NCBI GenBank assembly: GCA_041441915.1
Contig: JASDRS010000024.1
Location: forward strand, 1 to 50,521
Length of the DNA: 50,521 bases
Source of the DNA: UBA10365 sp041441915
GTDB taxonomy: Bacteria; Pseudomonadota; Alphaproteobacteria; Rhodobacterales; Rhodobacteraceae
Direction of reading: 5' to 3'
Part shown: positions 7,290 through 16,181 of the stretch, piece after piece
Layout of the letters: each line of letters opens with the position of its first letter
Position numbering within the stretch: the first letter of the stretch is position 1
The notes under the pieces: generated by a model
Databases searched by the model: none
What the model was told of the DNA's origin: nothing
The model's input: the letters and a program-made list of their open reading frames with translations, nothing else
Position numbers and translations under genes: made by a program

Positions 7290-9822
7290 TGATAATGCGC
7301 CCCGAAACTACAATCAGTTTTTTGGGGTTCCTCCCTGCCAAAATCTTAATCACAGTCTTATCCGCCAAAGCAAGTTCTTCAATCTCCAGTATAGACAGAT
7401 CGGCGGCAACAGTGATTTCTGCACGGCGCTTGCCATTAATCTGAATGGGTAAGGTCACCGTATCAGCCACCAACAGCGCTGGATTAGCCCTCGGCCAGGG
7501 CGCACTTGTCACCATTCCTTGGCCACCCAGCATCTCCCAGACCTCCTCTGCCAAGTGTGGCACCATGGGCTGCATCAACTGCGCCATGACCAACATAGCA
7601 CTGCGTCGTGCTTGACTGCTGGCTTTAGATTTTTGCAACACATTAGTAAATTCATAAAGCTTGGCAATGGCTTTGTTAAAAGCGAAACTATTTATGCCTG
7701 CGGTCACGTCAGCTATCGCATGAGCGCTGTTTCGGGCAAGGCGTGCATCCTCACCAGTGTCAGTTTGAGTGCTTTGAGCAATCTCATCGGCAATGCGCCA
7801 CACGCGGTTCAAATGCTTAAATGCCGCTTCCACTCCTGAGGCCGTCCACTCCACATCACGCTCGGCGGGGCTGTCAGACATCACAAACCAGCGCGCCGTA
7901 TCGGCCCCAAAGGCCTGAATGATCGACACGGGATCAACGACGTTTTTCTTGGATTTCGACATTTTTGCTGAAGGATTCACGGTTACAGGCGTGCCGTCGG
8001 TCAGTTTGCCGTCTACCACGTCTTCAGGCAGGTGGTAGATGGGTCGACCTTGTACATCTTTTGTGGTGTAAATTTCATGCGTCACCATGCCTTGGGTGAA
8101 AAGGGCGTTAAAGGGCTCGATCGCTTTTAGCGGCAAATGGCCTGTTTTTTCCATCGCACGGGCAAAAAAGCGTGAATAAAGCAGGTGTAAAATCGCATGC
8201 TCTATCCCACCAATATATTGGTCAACATTCATCCAATAGGCTGCATCGTCGGCTTGGGTCGGCGTGGCTGCATGGGGCGAGGTAAAGCGCGCATAATACC
8301 ACGAACTGTCAACGAAAGTGTCCATGGTGTCGGTTTCGCGCTGCGCGTGCGCGCCGCAGGTAGGGCAGGCACAATTACGCCATGTAGGGTGGCGGTCAAG
8401 CGGGTTGCCGGGTACGTCAAACGTGACGTCATCAGGCAGGCGCACGGGCAGGTTTTCCTTCGCTTCGGCCACAACCCCACATTTTTTGCAGTGGATAACA
8501 GGAATAGGGCAACCCCAATAGCGTTGGCGAGAAATGCCCCAGTCGCGCAGGCGGTAATTGGTAACTCCCTTACCTAGTCCATGGCTTTCGAAATACGCAA
8601 TAGCGGCTTGGATTGCGTCCTCTCCAGTTTGCTCACACATACCTGAAAATCCGCGCAGATAGCGTAATTTTTCGGATTTTGCGGGCATAAAAGCTTCGGT
8701 TAAGGCAGTTTCAGGCGCATTAAGAGGGCAAAAAACTGGTTTGATATCCAGGCCATATTTAGTGGCAAATTCAAAGTCGCGACCGTCGTGCGCAGGGCAG
8801 CCAAAAATTGCGCCTGTGCCATAATCCATCAAAATAAAATTGGCCAAATAAATTGGAATTTCCCACGCGGAATCGAGCGGATGTTTTACCCGTATTCCAG
8901 TGTCAAACCCGCGTTTTTCAGCCGTTTCCATCGCCACTTCTGACGTGCCAAGCTGACGGCATTTGGCACAAAATTCCGCTAAAGCGGGATTTGAAGCTTC
9001 CAGCGCTTTGGCCAAAGGATGGTCGGGGGAAATGGCGGCGAAACTAGCGCCAAGTAATGTATCAGGGCGGGTGGTGTAAACCTCGAGTGCTTCAAATCCT
9101 TGGGGCGCACAAATCGTTTCAAAAGAAAATTGCAACCCTCGTGAGCGGCCAATCCAATTGGCTTGCATCAGGCGCACCTTTTCTGGCCAGTTGGTCAGGC
9201 CGTCTAGGGCGCTGAGGAGTTCATCTGAATAGTCCGATATTTTGAAGAACCACTGCGTTAGGGCGCGCCGCTCAACTTCCTTACCCGACCGCCAGCCTTT
9301 GCCGTCAATTACCTGTTCATTTGCCAGAACTGTCATATCGACAGGATCCCAATTGACCACGGCATTTTTTCGATAAATCAGACCCACATTCATCATATCA
9401 ATGAACATGGCCTGCTGTTGGCCGTAATATTCGGGGTCGCAGGTGGCAAATTCGCGTGACCAGTCAATTGAAAGCCCCAAGGGTTTCATTTGCGTGCGCA
9501 TGTCGGCTATATTTGAATATGTCCATTCTTTGGGGTGCCGGCCCCACTCAATCGCGGCATTTTCGGCGGGCATGCCGAACGCGTCCCATCCCATAGGATG
9601 TAGTACACTGTAACCAGCGGCTGATTTTTGCCGCGCGACCACATCGCCCATGGTGTAATTGCGCACATGGCCCATATGGATGCGCCCTGATGGATAGGGG
9701 AACATCTCAAGCACATAGTATTTTTCTTTGGCCGGATCGCGCTTAGCCGTGAAAACTCCCACTTCATCCCAGGCTTTTTGCCATTTAGCTTCTATTATAG
9801 CAGGTTCGTAGCGCGACATCAT
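7276..9822 (-). CDS. leuS: Leucyl-tRNA synthetase
   Basis: This 848-residue class I synthetase charges tRNA-Leu. The HIGH motif appears as HMGH in PSGRIHMGHVRNYTMGD (about residues 48-51). The KMSKS loop is KMSKSKKNVVDP near residue 610. The editing (CP1) domain contains TTRPDTLLGASF, and ALLHDIG-type features are absent as expected. CGVVAEAKENLPV and CACPTCG suggest a retained zinc-binding insert. Tandem ATGs at 9822 and 9819 are both possible. It is the first gene of a coupled run leuS-lptE-holA-lysE. About 110 bases separate it from the DUF3576 gene upstream on the same strand. Confidence 0.97.
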   Translation of the reverse strand: MMSRYEPAIIEAKWQKAWDEVGVFTAKRDPAKEKYYVLEMFPYPSGRIHMGHVRNYTMGDVVARQKSAAGYSVLHPMGWDAFGMPAENAAIEWGRHPKEWTYSNIADMRTQMKPLGLSIDWSREFATCDPEYYGQQQAMFIDMMNVGLIYRKNAVVNWDPVDMTVLANEQVIDGKGWRSGKEVERRALTQWFFKISDYSDELLSALDGLTNWPEKVRLMQANWIGRSRGLQFSFETICAPQGFEALEVYTTRPDTLLGASFAAISPDHPLAKALEASNPALAEFCAKCRQLGTSEVAMETAEKRGFDTGIRVKHPLDSAWEIPIYLANFILMDYGTGAIFGCPAHDGRDFEFATKYGLDIKPVFCPLNAPETALTEAFMPAKSEKLRYLRGFSGMCEQTGEDAIQAAIAYFESHGLGKGVTNYRLRDWGISRQRYWGCPIPVIHCKKCGVVAEAKENLPVRLPDDVTFDVPGNPLDRHPTWRNCACPTCGAHAQRETDTMDTFVDSSWYYARFTSPHAATPTQADDAAYWMNVDQYIGGIEHAILHLLYSRFFARAMEKTGHLPLKAIEPFNALFTQGMVTHEIYTTKDVQGRPIYHLPEDVVDGKLTDGTPVTVNPSAKMSKSKKNVVDPVSIIQAFGADTARWFVMSDSPAERDVEWTASGVEAAFKHLNRVWRIADEIAQSTQTDTGEDARLARNSAHAIADVTAGINSFAFNKAIAKLYEFTNVLQKSKASSQARRSAMLVMAQLMQPMVPHLAEEVWEMLGGQGMVTSAPWPRANPALLVADTVTLPIQINGKRRAEITVAADLSILEIEELALADKTVIKILAGRNPKKLIVVSGRIINVVV

Positions 9823-9932
9823 GGCCTCTTACTAAGTTTCAAGGGGGGCTATTAGGCCACTTTGGGGCAACAAAACCAAAATAGACTAATGCCCCCCCAC
9901 AAGATCTAGGGCGCAACCTCAGACATGCCCCC

Positions 9933-10418
9933 TTAAAGCTTGCCATCGGCAATATGCATTTGACGTGCGCGGGTCAGGATTGCATCCTCGAGCAAGCGCA
10001 GAGTTTTAAGCGGCACTGCTACCCCCGACCGTGCAAAGAGGGCTATCTTGAGAGAGCGCGCATCAAGTGCTGGATCTTGCACCAGCACTGTTGCTCTGTA
10101 GGCAGTGGAACCGCCCGGAGGCTTGCCATAGCCTGTCACAATCAAACCAGTGAAAGGGTCAATCGATTCGACAGGCATAAAGCTCAACACGTCAAGTGTG
10201 GCGTTCCATATATATTTATTGACCTGAATCTCAGTATTTGCGTCGCGTTGCGCTTCAAACAAATCCCAAATGGTTTCTCTTTTGGCCGCCGGCGCAACAG
10301 CGACGGGCTTTGCCTCTGCGTCTTTCTCGGCAGAGCGCTTCTCACCCTTTGCGCAAGCCACAACCGACAGTGACAGTGTCAGCAAAATCGCCGCACGAAC
10401 AAAAAATCTCAAGGTCAT
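9933..10418 (-). CDS. DUF3576 lipoprotein
   Basis: This 161-residue predicted lipoprotein has signal MTLRFFVRAAILLTLSLS and lipobox VVAC (Cys22). A short charged linker (KGEKRSAEKDAEAK) precedes a globular domain. The domain has TIWDLFEAQRDANTEIQVNKY, FMPVESIDPFTGLIVTGYG and a final ILTRARQMHIADG, which I recognise as the alphaproteobacterial DUF3576 family of unknown function. I chose ATG 10418 because GGAGG lies about six bases upstream and it begins the signal peptide exactly. Longer frames to 10436 or 10484 spoil the signal. It sits directly upstream of leuS in many Rhodobacteraceae. Its role is unknown, probably in the envelope. Confidence 0.85.
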   Translation of the reverse strand: MTLRFFVRAAILLTLSLSVVACAKGEKRSAEKDAEAKPVAVAPAAKRETIWDLFEAQRDANTEIQVNKYIWNATLDVLSFMPVESIDPFTGLIVTGYGKPPGGSTAYRATVLVQDPALDARSLKIALFARSGVAVPLKTLRLLEDAILTRARQMHIADGKL

Positions 10419-10865
10419 AGTTCCTCCACCAGCCATAATATAGCTTTCTTTTAGCTGTCTAAACCAGCAATCCGAGCCAAACAAGGCATTTCGCAGGGCA
10501 AAATTTCTGGTCAGACGCTTGCGTGATTAGTAGTTTTTACCAAAACAAATAAAAAATCGCACCATGCCCAGCCTGCCCTTGGAAAAGATCTGACAAGCTG
10601 GGGTAATTTCATCTAACAGGCTTAAGGCATCTGCCAGCTCATATTAAAAAACTTCTATAGTTTTGCAGACATTAATTTTTTTTTTTGCGCTCATGGCCAA
10701 AAATTACCAAAAATCAAACTGTGGCATCTTTGCACCATATAACTGAACAATTTCAGGCAGCCCCGCAGTTCCGTTGCAAATTCAGTCCAAACTTGGGAAA
10801 AGTGACTATTCTCAATTCGGATAAGCTGAATTGGGCAAAATTTTGACCTAAAAAGAGGCACAATT
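10419..10865. other. Divergent intergenic region upstream of the DUF3576 and porin genes
   Basis: This 447-base AT-rich gap separates two diverging genes and must hold both promoters. A run of 11 T lies at 10676-10686. A short inverted repeat CAATTC (10813-10818) / GAATTG (10828-10833) lies about 30 bases before the porin ATG and could be an operator or 5'UTR hairpin. No convincing -35/-10 pair could be fixed by eye, and no coding frame here is credible. Confidence 0.5.
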
Positions 10866-12182
10866 ATGAAAAAATTACTTCTTGCTAGTACCGCTCTTGC
10901 GGTGACCACAGGCGGCGCTGTTCAAGCCGAAGTGAAATTCTCGGGTTCAGCTGAGGCAGGTTTCTTCCGCACTGCTAGTTCTGCTGCTGTAGCCGTTGTT
11001 ACAGGTGATTCAGGGGGTGTTTGGACTTATCACGCTACTACTGGCGTACTCATCACATCAACAGCAACAGCCCTCGCAACCGCTGCATCAATCTTGCTCG
11101 CTGGGGCACATGTTGACGTTAAAAAAGAAGACCTTCGTCTACTCAACATCTCTTTAGCAACTTCAAAATCCCTTATTTTCGCAACTACCGCACTTAGAAG
11201 TAGCACGGGCTCGATCGCTATCTATAACGCGACTCGTGACCTTGTAGGTACTTCAGAGATTGCTGTGGCCCTTGCAGAAGCAAGTTATGCAGACCAACTA
11301 GGCACAGCCGCAGTTGCAGCTGTAACAGTTGGCGATATGACAGCTTACTCAGGTTATGACTTCAACGTTGGCATGTCGACAACTTCAGATTCCGGCATGA
11401 CCTTCTCAACTAGCTTCGACATGGGCGCTGGTTCGTTGGCTGACACAACTGATGACTTGGCTCTTGAAGCCCAAGGTGCCGCTATTGGCGCGTCTTCGGT
11501 AACTGTTGGCATGAACGGCTATACACTTGAAATTGGCCAAGACCAAATCGATGACCTATACGACGACAGCCAAAATGGCGACTTTTCGTTGTCCGGTGCG
11601 CTTGGTGCTCTTACATTCCAAGTTGTAATGGATAATGAAAAAGACACTGCAGCAGTTGCAGCTGTAAACGGCAAGTCGTCAGGCTCTAGTACAGCTACAG
11701 GTACAATTTCAACAGTGGCATACTCGCCAAATAGCTATATAGCAGCCACAGCAGCTACAGCAGCTGTTTGGCAGTCAACATCGTACACAGTCGGTGCAAC
11801 CATTGAGGGCGTGACATTGTCTGCAACTGGCACAGACAAAAACGACAATGGCAACTCTGCACTGAAGGTCAAAGGTGCATACACAATGGGCGCTATTACA
11901 GTTAGCGCTACTGGCGACAACCAAGGCGAACTCGCAGACCTAACAACAGTTGGTCTTGCTTACGCTGGAGATCAAGGGTCAATTACTGCTTCTTCGCAAA
12001 GCACTAATGACTGGGACTTCTCGGGTACTTTGAAAGCTGGTTCGTTCGCAGCAACCTACGTAACTGACGAGGCAAATTTGTGGAACGCAAACGTTTCGAC
12101 AGATCTTGGTGGTGGTGCTAGCGCATTCGCTTACACCGACTCAACTGAGCTGGTTATGGCTGGCGTTAAATTCAACTTCTGA
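10866..12182 (+). CDS. Outer-membrane porin, Rhodobacteraceae type
   Basis: This 438-residue general porin is a beta-barrel in the outer membrane. It has a clear signal peptide (MKKLLLASTALAVTTGG, cleavage after AVQA at residue 21) and opens with EVKFSGSAEAGFFR. It ends in VMAGVKFNF, the C-terminal phenylalanine signal for the BAM complex. Such porins in roseobacters are often shorter. The extra length is in Ala/Thr/Val-rich segments that recur: AAVAVVTGDSGG (residues 39-50), TAAVAAVTVGDM, TAAVAAVNGKSS and ATAATAAVW. They look like expanded surface loops. GAGG lies about 6 bases before the ATG. A strong terminator follows, so the gene is monocistronic and probably highly expressed. Pore specificity is not predictable. 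Confidence 0.88.
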   Translation: MKKLLLASTALAVTTGGAVQAEVKFSGSAEAGFFRTASSAAVAVVTGDSGGVWTYHATTGVLITSTATALATAASILLAGAHVDVKKEDLRLLNISLATSKSLIFATTALRSSTGSIAIYNATRDLVGTSEIAVALAEASYADQLGTAAVAAVTVGDMTAYSGYDFNVGMSTTSDSGMTFSTSFDMGAGSLADTTDDLALEAQGAAIGASSVTVGMNGYTLEIGQDQIDDLYDDSQNGDFSLSGALGALTFQVVMDNEKDTAAVAAVNGKSSGSSTATGTISTVAYSPNSYIAATAATAAVWQSTSYTVGATIEGVTLSATGTDKNDNGNSALKVKGAYTMGAITVSATGDNQGELADLTTVGLAYAGDQGSITASSQSTNDWDFSGTLKAGSFAATYVTDEANLWNANVSTDLGGGASAFAYTDSTELVMAGVKFNF

Positions 12183-12199
12183 TATCCGCAAGGATATCA
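12180..12199 (+). other. GNRA-capped hairpin overlapping the porin stop codon
   Basis: TGATATCC (12180-12187), loop GCAA, GGATATCA (12192-12199) form an eight-pair stem with a GNRA tetraloop. Its first three bases are the porin stop codon. It may protect the mRNA 3' end together with the terminator that follows. Confidence 0.6.
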
Positions 12200-12206
12200 A
12201 CTACAG

Positions 12207-12236
12207 AAAGAGCGGGCTTAGGCCCGCTCTTTTTTT
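12207..12236 (+). terminator. Rho-independent terminator of the porin gene
   Basis: AAAGAGCGGGC (12207-12217), loop TTAG and GCCCGCTCTTT (12222-12232) form an 11-pair GC-rich stem that runs into seven T. It is the clearest terminator in the window and sits 25 bases after the porin stop. Confidence 0.92.
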
Positions 12237-12450
12237 ACGAATTCACTTTCGAACGCCCTAGGCTAAACAGGCTATGCGCTCTGAAAAAGACTTATGCGCG
12301 TTAGTCCCATATGGCAGACTAAAATGGTATTGGCCACTTTGTGACAAACTCATTCATCATTCTATTTTTTGTGGTTTCGAAGAGTTATTAAATTTAAATT
12401 GATCTAATTCTGGCATACGTTACCACAGTGAATGTGGATATTTGGATTAC

Positions 12451-14586
12451 ATGATGGGACCAACGATAGATCAAGCACTACAACAGGGGGTTGATGCTCA
12501 AAAGGCTGGCCGCCTTCAGGAGGCACGCGAGATCTACCAACGTATACTTTCTATCGCTCCACGGCACCCAATTGGAAATTCGAATATGGGAATAATTGCA
12601 ATTCAGACAAACAGGCCGCAAGACGCGCGAAATTTTTTTCAGTTAGCCTTTGAAGAGCAACCAACGAATGCTCAGTTCGCAAGAAACTATATTATTTCTC
12701 TAATAGAAGGTGGGCTAAACGCAGAAGTTGACCAAGTGCTATCCGATGCAAAGACTGCAGGACTTGAACCCATAGAACTTGATAGGCTGTTTAAAATTTT
12801 TGTTGCGCATAATGCAAACAAAGGCGCAGAGGGCTTTACTAAAACTTCAGAGCCGACAGGAGAGCAATTAAGGCCCGCAATTGAGATGTACAACCGTGGA
12901 AACCTGAAATCCGCGCAGAAATTTATTACGGCCCTACAAAAAAAATTACCAAATTCTTTTTTACTCAATAATTTTGATGGTATCTTACGTGTTGAAGCTG
13001 GGGATCTGGAACTTGCGGTCAATTACTTTAAAAAATCTATAAAAATTAAACCAGATTTTGCTGATGCATATAACAACATGGCTACTGCCCAAAAAAAATT
13101 GGGCCAGATAGAACTTGCAATGGAATGTTTCGAACGCGCCATTCAAATTCGCCCCGATTATGTAGAGGCGCATTACAACCTAGGCTTAGTCGCGCTAGAA
13201 AACGACAATTTGGTAACTGCAATAGAAAGTTTTAAGCGTGCTGTTCATCTTAAGGCAGACTATGCAGAGGCTCATTTAAATTTAGGCAACGCACAAAAAA
13301 GGTCTGGCTTTCTCCAAGCAGCACTTATTTGCTACGAGCGTTCCATCCAGATCAGGCCGGACTTCGCCGAGGTGTACTTACAAAAAGGAATTGTATTAAA
13401 AGAGCTTGGGGACATTTCTGGAGCAAGAAACTGCTATGGACAGGCGCTGAAAGTGAATCCAAATTATGTGACAGCGCATTTCAATTTGGCTCTTATTTTT
13501 CATCAATGTGATGAAATACCGAAAGCCATTGAAAGTTATGAAAAAACGCTGGAGCTAGATCCAAACTTTGTTAACGCACATTATAATTTAGTGACGTTGA
13601 AAAAATTTCATGACAAAGATGAACAGCTTGTTCAGATGGAAAAGCTATATAAATGCAGAAATTTAGATGGAGAAAAGCATTGCCGGCTTTGCTTTTCATT
13701 GGCCAAAGTAAATGAAGACATACGCAACTTTGATCAGTCTTTTTCCTATCTTAAAGAAGGAAATGCCTTACGAAAAAATATCTTAGGATATAATTTTTCT
13801 AGCGATGAAGCATTATTTTTAAATTTGAAAAGTAAAAGCGCAGCGATTTTCAAACAAAGGATCAACCCTGAATTTGAACAGAATAGCCCTGTTCCGGTCT
13901 TTATTGTTGGCATGCCAAGGTCTGGAACGACACTAGTAGAACAAATTATTTCGTCGCATTCGAAAGTCAGCGCTGGGGGGGAACTTGGTTTTATCTCGTT
14001 ATTTGGGTCTGACTTAGCACTGGGAGGTGTAGAAATCACCCAAGAAGCAATTTATGCGTTTCGCGAAAAATATAATTCAAAATTAAAGGCGCTATCTTGT
14101 GGAAAAAGTTATTTAACAGATAAGACACCTCAAAACTTTCGGTTCATTGGTCTAATCCTTGCAGCCTTTCCCGAAGCAAAGGTCATTCATGTGAAGCGCC
14201 AAGCAGAGGCCACTTGTTGGTCAAATTTTAAACATTATTTTACAACAAGCGGTATAGGGTACGCTTACAATTTAGCCGACATTGTGGCATATTACCGTCT
14301 TTATGAAGATTTGATGAATTTCTGGTACATGTCCTTTCCTGGAAAAATTTACGAGTTAGACTATGATGGGCTGACAGTTTCCCAAGAAGTTTATACAAAA
14401 AAACTGATTAAATTCATTGGTTTAAGTTGGAGTCCAATTTTCTTGTCGCCTCATGCCAATAAGAGAAGTCCGCAAACAGCGTCTAGGCAGCAAGTCAAAA
14501 AGAAAGTGTACCAAGGGAGTTCGCAGCAGTGGCAAAAATTTAAACCCTATATTGGGGATATTTTTGACCAATTTCAAAAGCTTTAG
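12451..14586 (+). CDS. TPR-repeat sulfotransferase
   Basis: This protein of about 711 residues has tandem tetratricopeptide repeats at the N-terminus (the clearest copies between residues 180 and 380, such as AHYNLGLVALENDNLVTAIE) and a sulfotransferase domain from about residue 480. The domain has VFIVGMPRSGTTLVEQII, the 5'-phosphosulfate loop for PAPS, and later VIHVKRQAEATCWSNFKHYF, the 3'-phosphate region. This architecture resembles tyrosylprotein-sulfotransferase-like proteins common in marine alphaproteobacteria, whose acceptors are mostly unknown. The frame can begin at TTG 12442. I prefer ATG 12451 or 12454, without a strong ribosome site. It is AT-rich relative to the neighbours and stands alone between the porin terminator and a pseudogene. 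Confidence 0.85.
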   Translation: MMGPTIDQALQQGVDAQKAGRLQEAREIYQRILSIAPRHPIGNSNMGIIAIQTNRPQDARNFFQLAFEEQPTNAQFARNYIISLIEGGLNAEVDQVLSDAKTAGLEPIELDRLFKIFVAHNANKGAEGFTKTSEPTGEQLRPAIEMYNRGNLKSAQKFITALQKKLPNSFLLNNFDGILRVEAGDLELAVNYFKKSIKIKPDFADAYNNMATAQKKLGQIELAMECFERAIQIRPDYVEAHYNLGLVALENDNLVTAIESFKRAVHLKADYAEAHLNLGNAQKRSGFLQAALICYERSIQIRPDFAEVYLQKGIVLKELGDISGARNCYGQALKVNPNYVTAHFNLALIFHQCDEIPKAIESYEKTLELDPNFVNAHYNLVTLKKFHDKDEQLVQMEKLYKCRNLDGEKHCRLCFSLAKVNEDIRNFDQSFSYLKEGNALRKNILGYNFSSDEALFLNLKSKSAAIFKQRINPEFEQNSPVPVFIVGMPRSGTTLVEQIISSHSKVSAGGELGFISLFGSDLALGGVEITQEAIYAFREKYNSKLKALSCGKSYLTDKTPQNFRFIGLILAAFPEAKVIHVKRQAEATCWSNFKHYFTTSGIGYAYNLADIVAYYRLYEDLMNFWYMSFPGKIYELDYDGLTVSQEVYTKKLIKFIGLSWSPIFLSPHANKRSPQTASRQQVKKKVYQGSSQQWQKFKPYIGDIFDQFQKL

Positions 14587-14663
14587 TGAGCCGGCTTAAA
14601 TACGTGACTTGAATGAGCCTGCCCCACCCTCACTGAAGTAACGCTTTTACGTAAATGAATTTA

Positions 14664-14707
14664 CCTACTAGATTAAATTCTAATGAATTCGGAGTTAATC
14701 TAGTAGG
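14664..14707. repeat. Perfect 13-bp inverted repeat
   Basis: CCTACTAGATTAA at 14664-14676 is exactly complementary to TTAATCTAGTAGG at 14695-14707, with an 18-base loop. It lies between the sulfotransferase gene and the SDR pseudogene. There is no T-run behind it, so it is a weak terminator at best. A relic of a small mobile element or a binding site is possible. Confidence 0.65.
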
Positions 14708-14808
14708 GAAGGCCGTCCCAAATTTGGGCGATGAATTACCTGTGTAGGCTTTGAGTTAAAAAATAGATGGCTCCCACTCTGTAATATATGACACAGCAGA
14801 TTGACCCC

Positions 14809-15553
14809 TTAACTGGAGCAACCGCCGTCAATGATATGTGATGGCCATTAATAAAGGTGCGTCAGAGCCCAAGTACACCACAAGCGCTCCTATTTCCTTG
14901 GTGGTGGCCAATGTGCCCATCGGCTGCCGCTCGGCAAGGGCCTTCATCGCGGCTTCGTAATCGTTGGTGGCGCGCAGGCTCCGGGTATCAACGGTACCAG
15001 GGCAAATGGCGTTGCAGCAAATGCCCTGGTTCATATAATCAATAGTGACCAGCTTTTTTAGTCCAATCACGGTAGCCTATGTTGTGGCAGAAACAAAGCG
15101 ATTGGGCCCACCTATCACCGATGAGCAGGCCGATGACATATTTATGATTGAGCAGCTGCCCCTTCAGGCATTCCAGGCAAAGCTGCACAAATGGTTCACA
15201 GCATCAATCGTACATCCAAGTCAAAAGCAAAATCCCGTTTATCTTCAAGTGGCCTGCAGGATGGTGCCGTTATGCACAAAGCCCGCGCAATTAAACAGGA
15301 CGTCGGGGCTGGCGTGTTCCACGGCCGTTTCTCACGCTGTCATCGTCGCGGACATTTAAGGGGAACACCTCTATTGGACCCTACGACTGACCGCGCAGTG
15401 TTTCAAGCGCCGCCAAGTTAACCTTGGCAGCAAAAAAGGATGGACGCTTTCCAGCGCCATGGCTGTGACGCTTGCGCGCCCAATGCCCTGAGCAGCGACT
15501 GTGATCAAGATGTGTTTACCGTTTAGTCTACTACCGATCATCTTGTCCCCCAT
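14809..15553 (-). pseudogene. Decayed SDR-family dehydrogenase
   Basis: Pieces of one short-chain dehydrogenase of about 250 residues lie in order on the minus strand in several frames. Near 15530 is the start, RLNGKHILITVAAQGIGRA, with the Gly of TGxxxGxG replaced by Val. Next come VNLAALETLRG and FPLNVRDDDSVR. Then ASPDVLFNCAGFVHNGTI (the NAG-type motif), followed by a segment with several stops (near 15100-15230). The tail has YMNQGICCNAICPGTVDT and ERQPMGTLATTKEIGALVVYL, and after a final frameshift HIIDGGCSS with stop at 14809-14811. The SxnYxxxK catalytic segment is destroyed. The motif set resembles 2-keto-3-deoxy-L-fuconate or 3-hydroxybutyrate dehydrogenases, so the lost function may have been sugar-acid catabolism. 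The ORFs on the opposite strand here are not genes. Confidence 0.85.
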
Positions 15554-15693
15554 CGCCTACTTAAAACAGCGTTGACAGTAGATATTAGACGTTACAACAC
15601 TAATATTGCCAATTTTTTTTCAGAACTCCACTTGCGCTTTTGGTGCAGGGCTTAGATATTGAAAACAATCGTACTGACCTTGAAAGGGCCGCA

Positions 15694-16065
15694 ATGAAAA
15701 CCGCAAAACACTATCTTGAAGAGGCTAATGGACAAGTTAAGCGGATCACGCCGCAAGAAGCAATACAGTTTCATGGCGACGGCACGACATTATATATTGA
15801 TGTGCGCGACAGTAGTGATATAGCCAAATCGGGTACCATTAAAGGGGCAGTGAAAATTCCTCGTGGTTTTATGGAATTTGCGGCTGACGATGCAACCCCA
15901 CATTTTAACGGCGCACTTAACAAAAATGTGCGTCTGTGTTTGGTGTGCGGCGCAGGTGGCCAGGCCGCGCTTGCTGGCAAGACTTTGCTAGAGATGGGCT
16001 ATAAAAATGTTATAAACATCGGTGGCTTTAGCGCTTGGAAAGATGCGGGTGGCCCTACAGAGTAA
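15694..16065 (+). CDS. Rhodanese-like domain protein
   Basis: This 123-residue single-domain protein has YIDVRDSSDIAKSGTIKGAVKIPRG, the usual first half of a rhodanese domain (in order DVR, then G-x-I-x-GA). The active-site loop is CLVCGAGGQAAL, where Cys in VCGAGGQ is the expected persulfide carrier. VINIGGFSAWKDAGGP closes the domain. Rhodaneses move sulfane sulfur, and the donor and acceptor here are unknown. I chose ATG 15694 (MKTAKHYLEEAN), with GAAAGGG nearby. The frame extends to 15640 without an obvious ribosome site. It is cytoplasmic, with no signal peptide, and is followed by a hairpin. Confidence 0.85.
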   Translation: MKTAKHYLEEANGQVKRITPQEAIQFHGDGTTLYIDVRDSSDIAKSGTIKGAVKIPRGFMEFAADDATPHFNGALNKNVRLCLVCGAGGQAALAGKTLLEMGYKNVINIGGFSAWKDAGGPTE

Positions 16066-16073
16066 CTAAACCA

Positions 16074-16110
16074 ATAAACTAGCCCAGTTTAATTATTTAG
16101 GCTAGTTTAT
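16074..16110. terminator. Candidate terminator hairpin after the rhodanese gene
   Basis: ATAAACTAGCC (16074-16084) pairs with GGCTAGTTTAT (16100-16110), 11 perfect pairs with a 15-base loop, beginning nine bases past the stop. There is no clean T-run, so termination is only suggested. Confidence 0.45.
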
Positions 16111-16181
16111 GTAGCAACTTTGGTCTCTTTGGTATTAAAATTGCAACAGTCCTCCAAAGGCTATTTTAAACTGGAAGTCCC

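Noticed and set aside
13746..14039. Minus-strand open frame of 97 codons
   Set aside because: Antisense to the sulfotransferase domain, which carries the PAPS-binding motif.
15045..15359. Plus-strand open frame of 104 codons
   Set aside because: It is the complement of the decayed SDR gene, whose fragments are recognisable on the minus strand.
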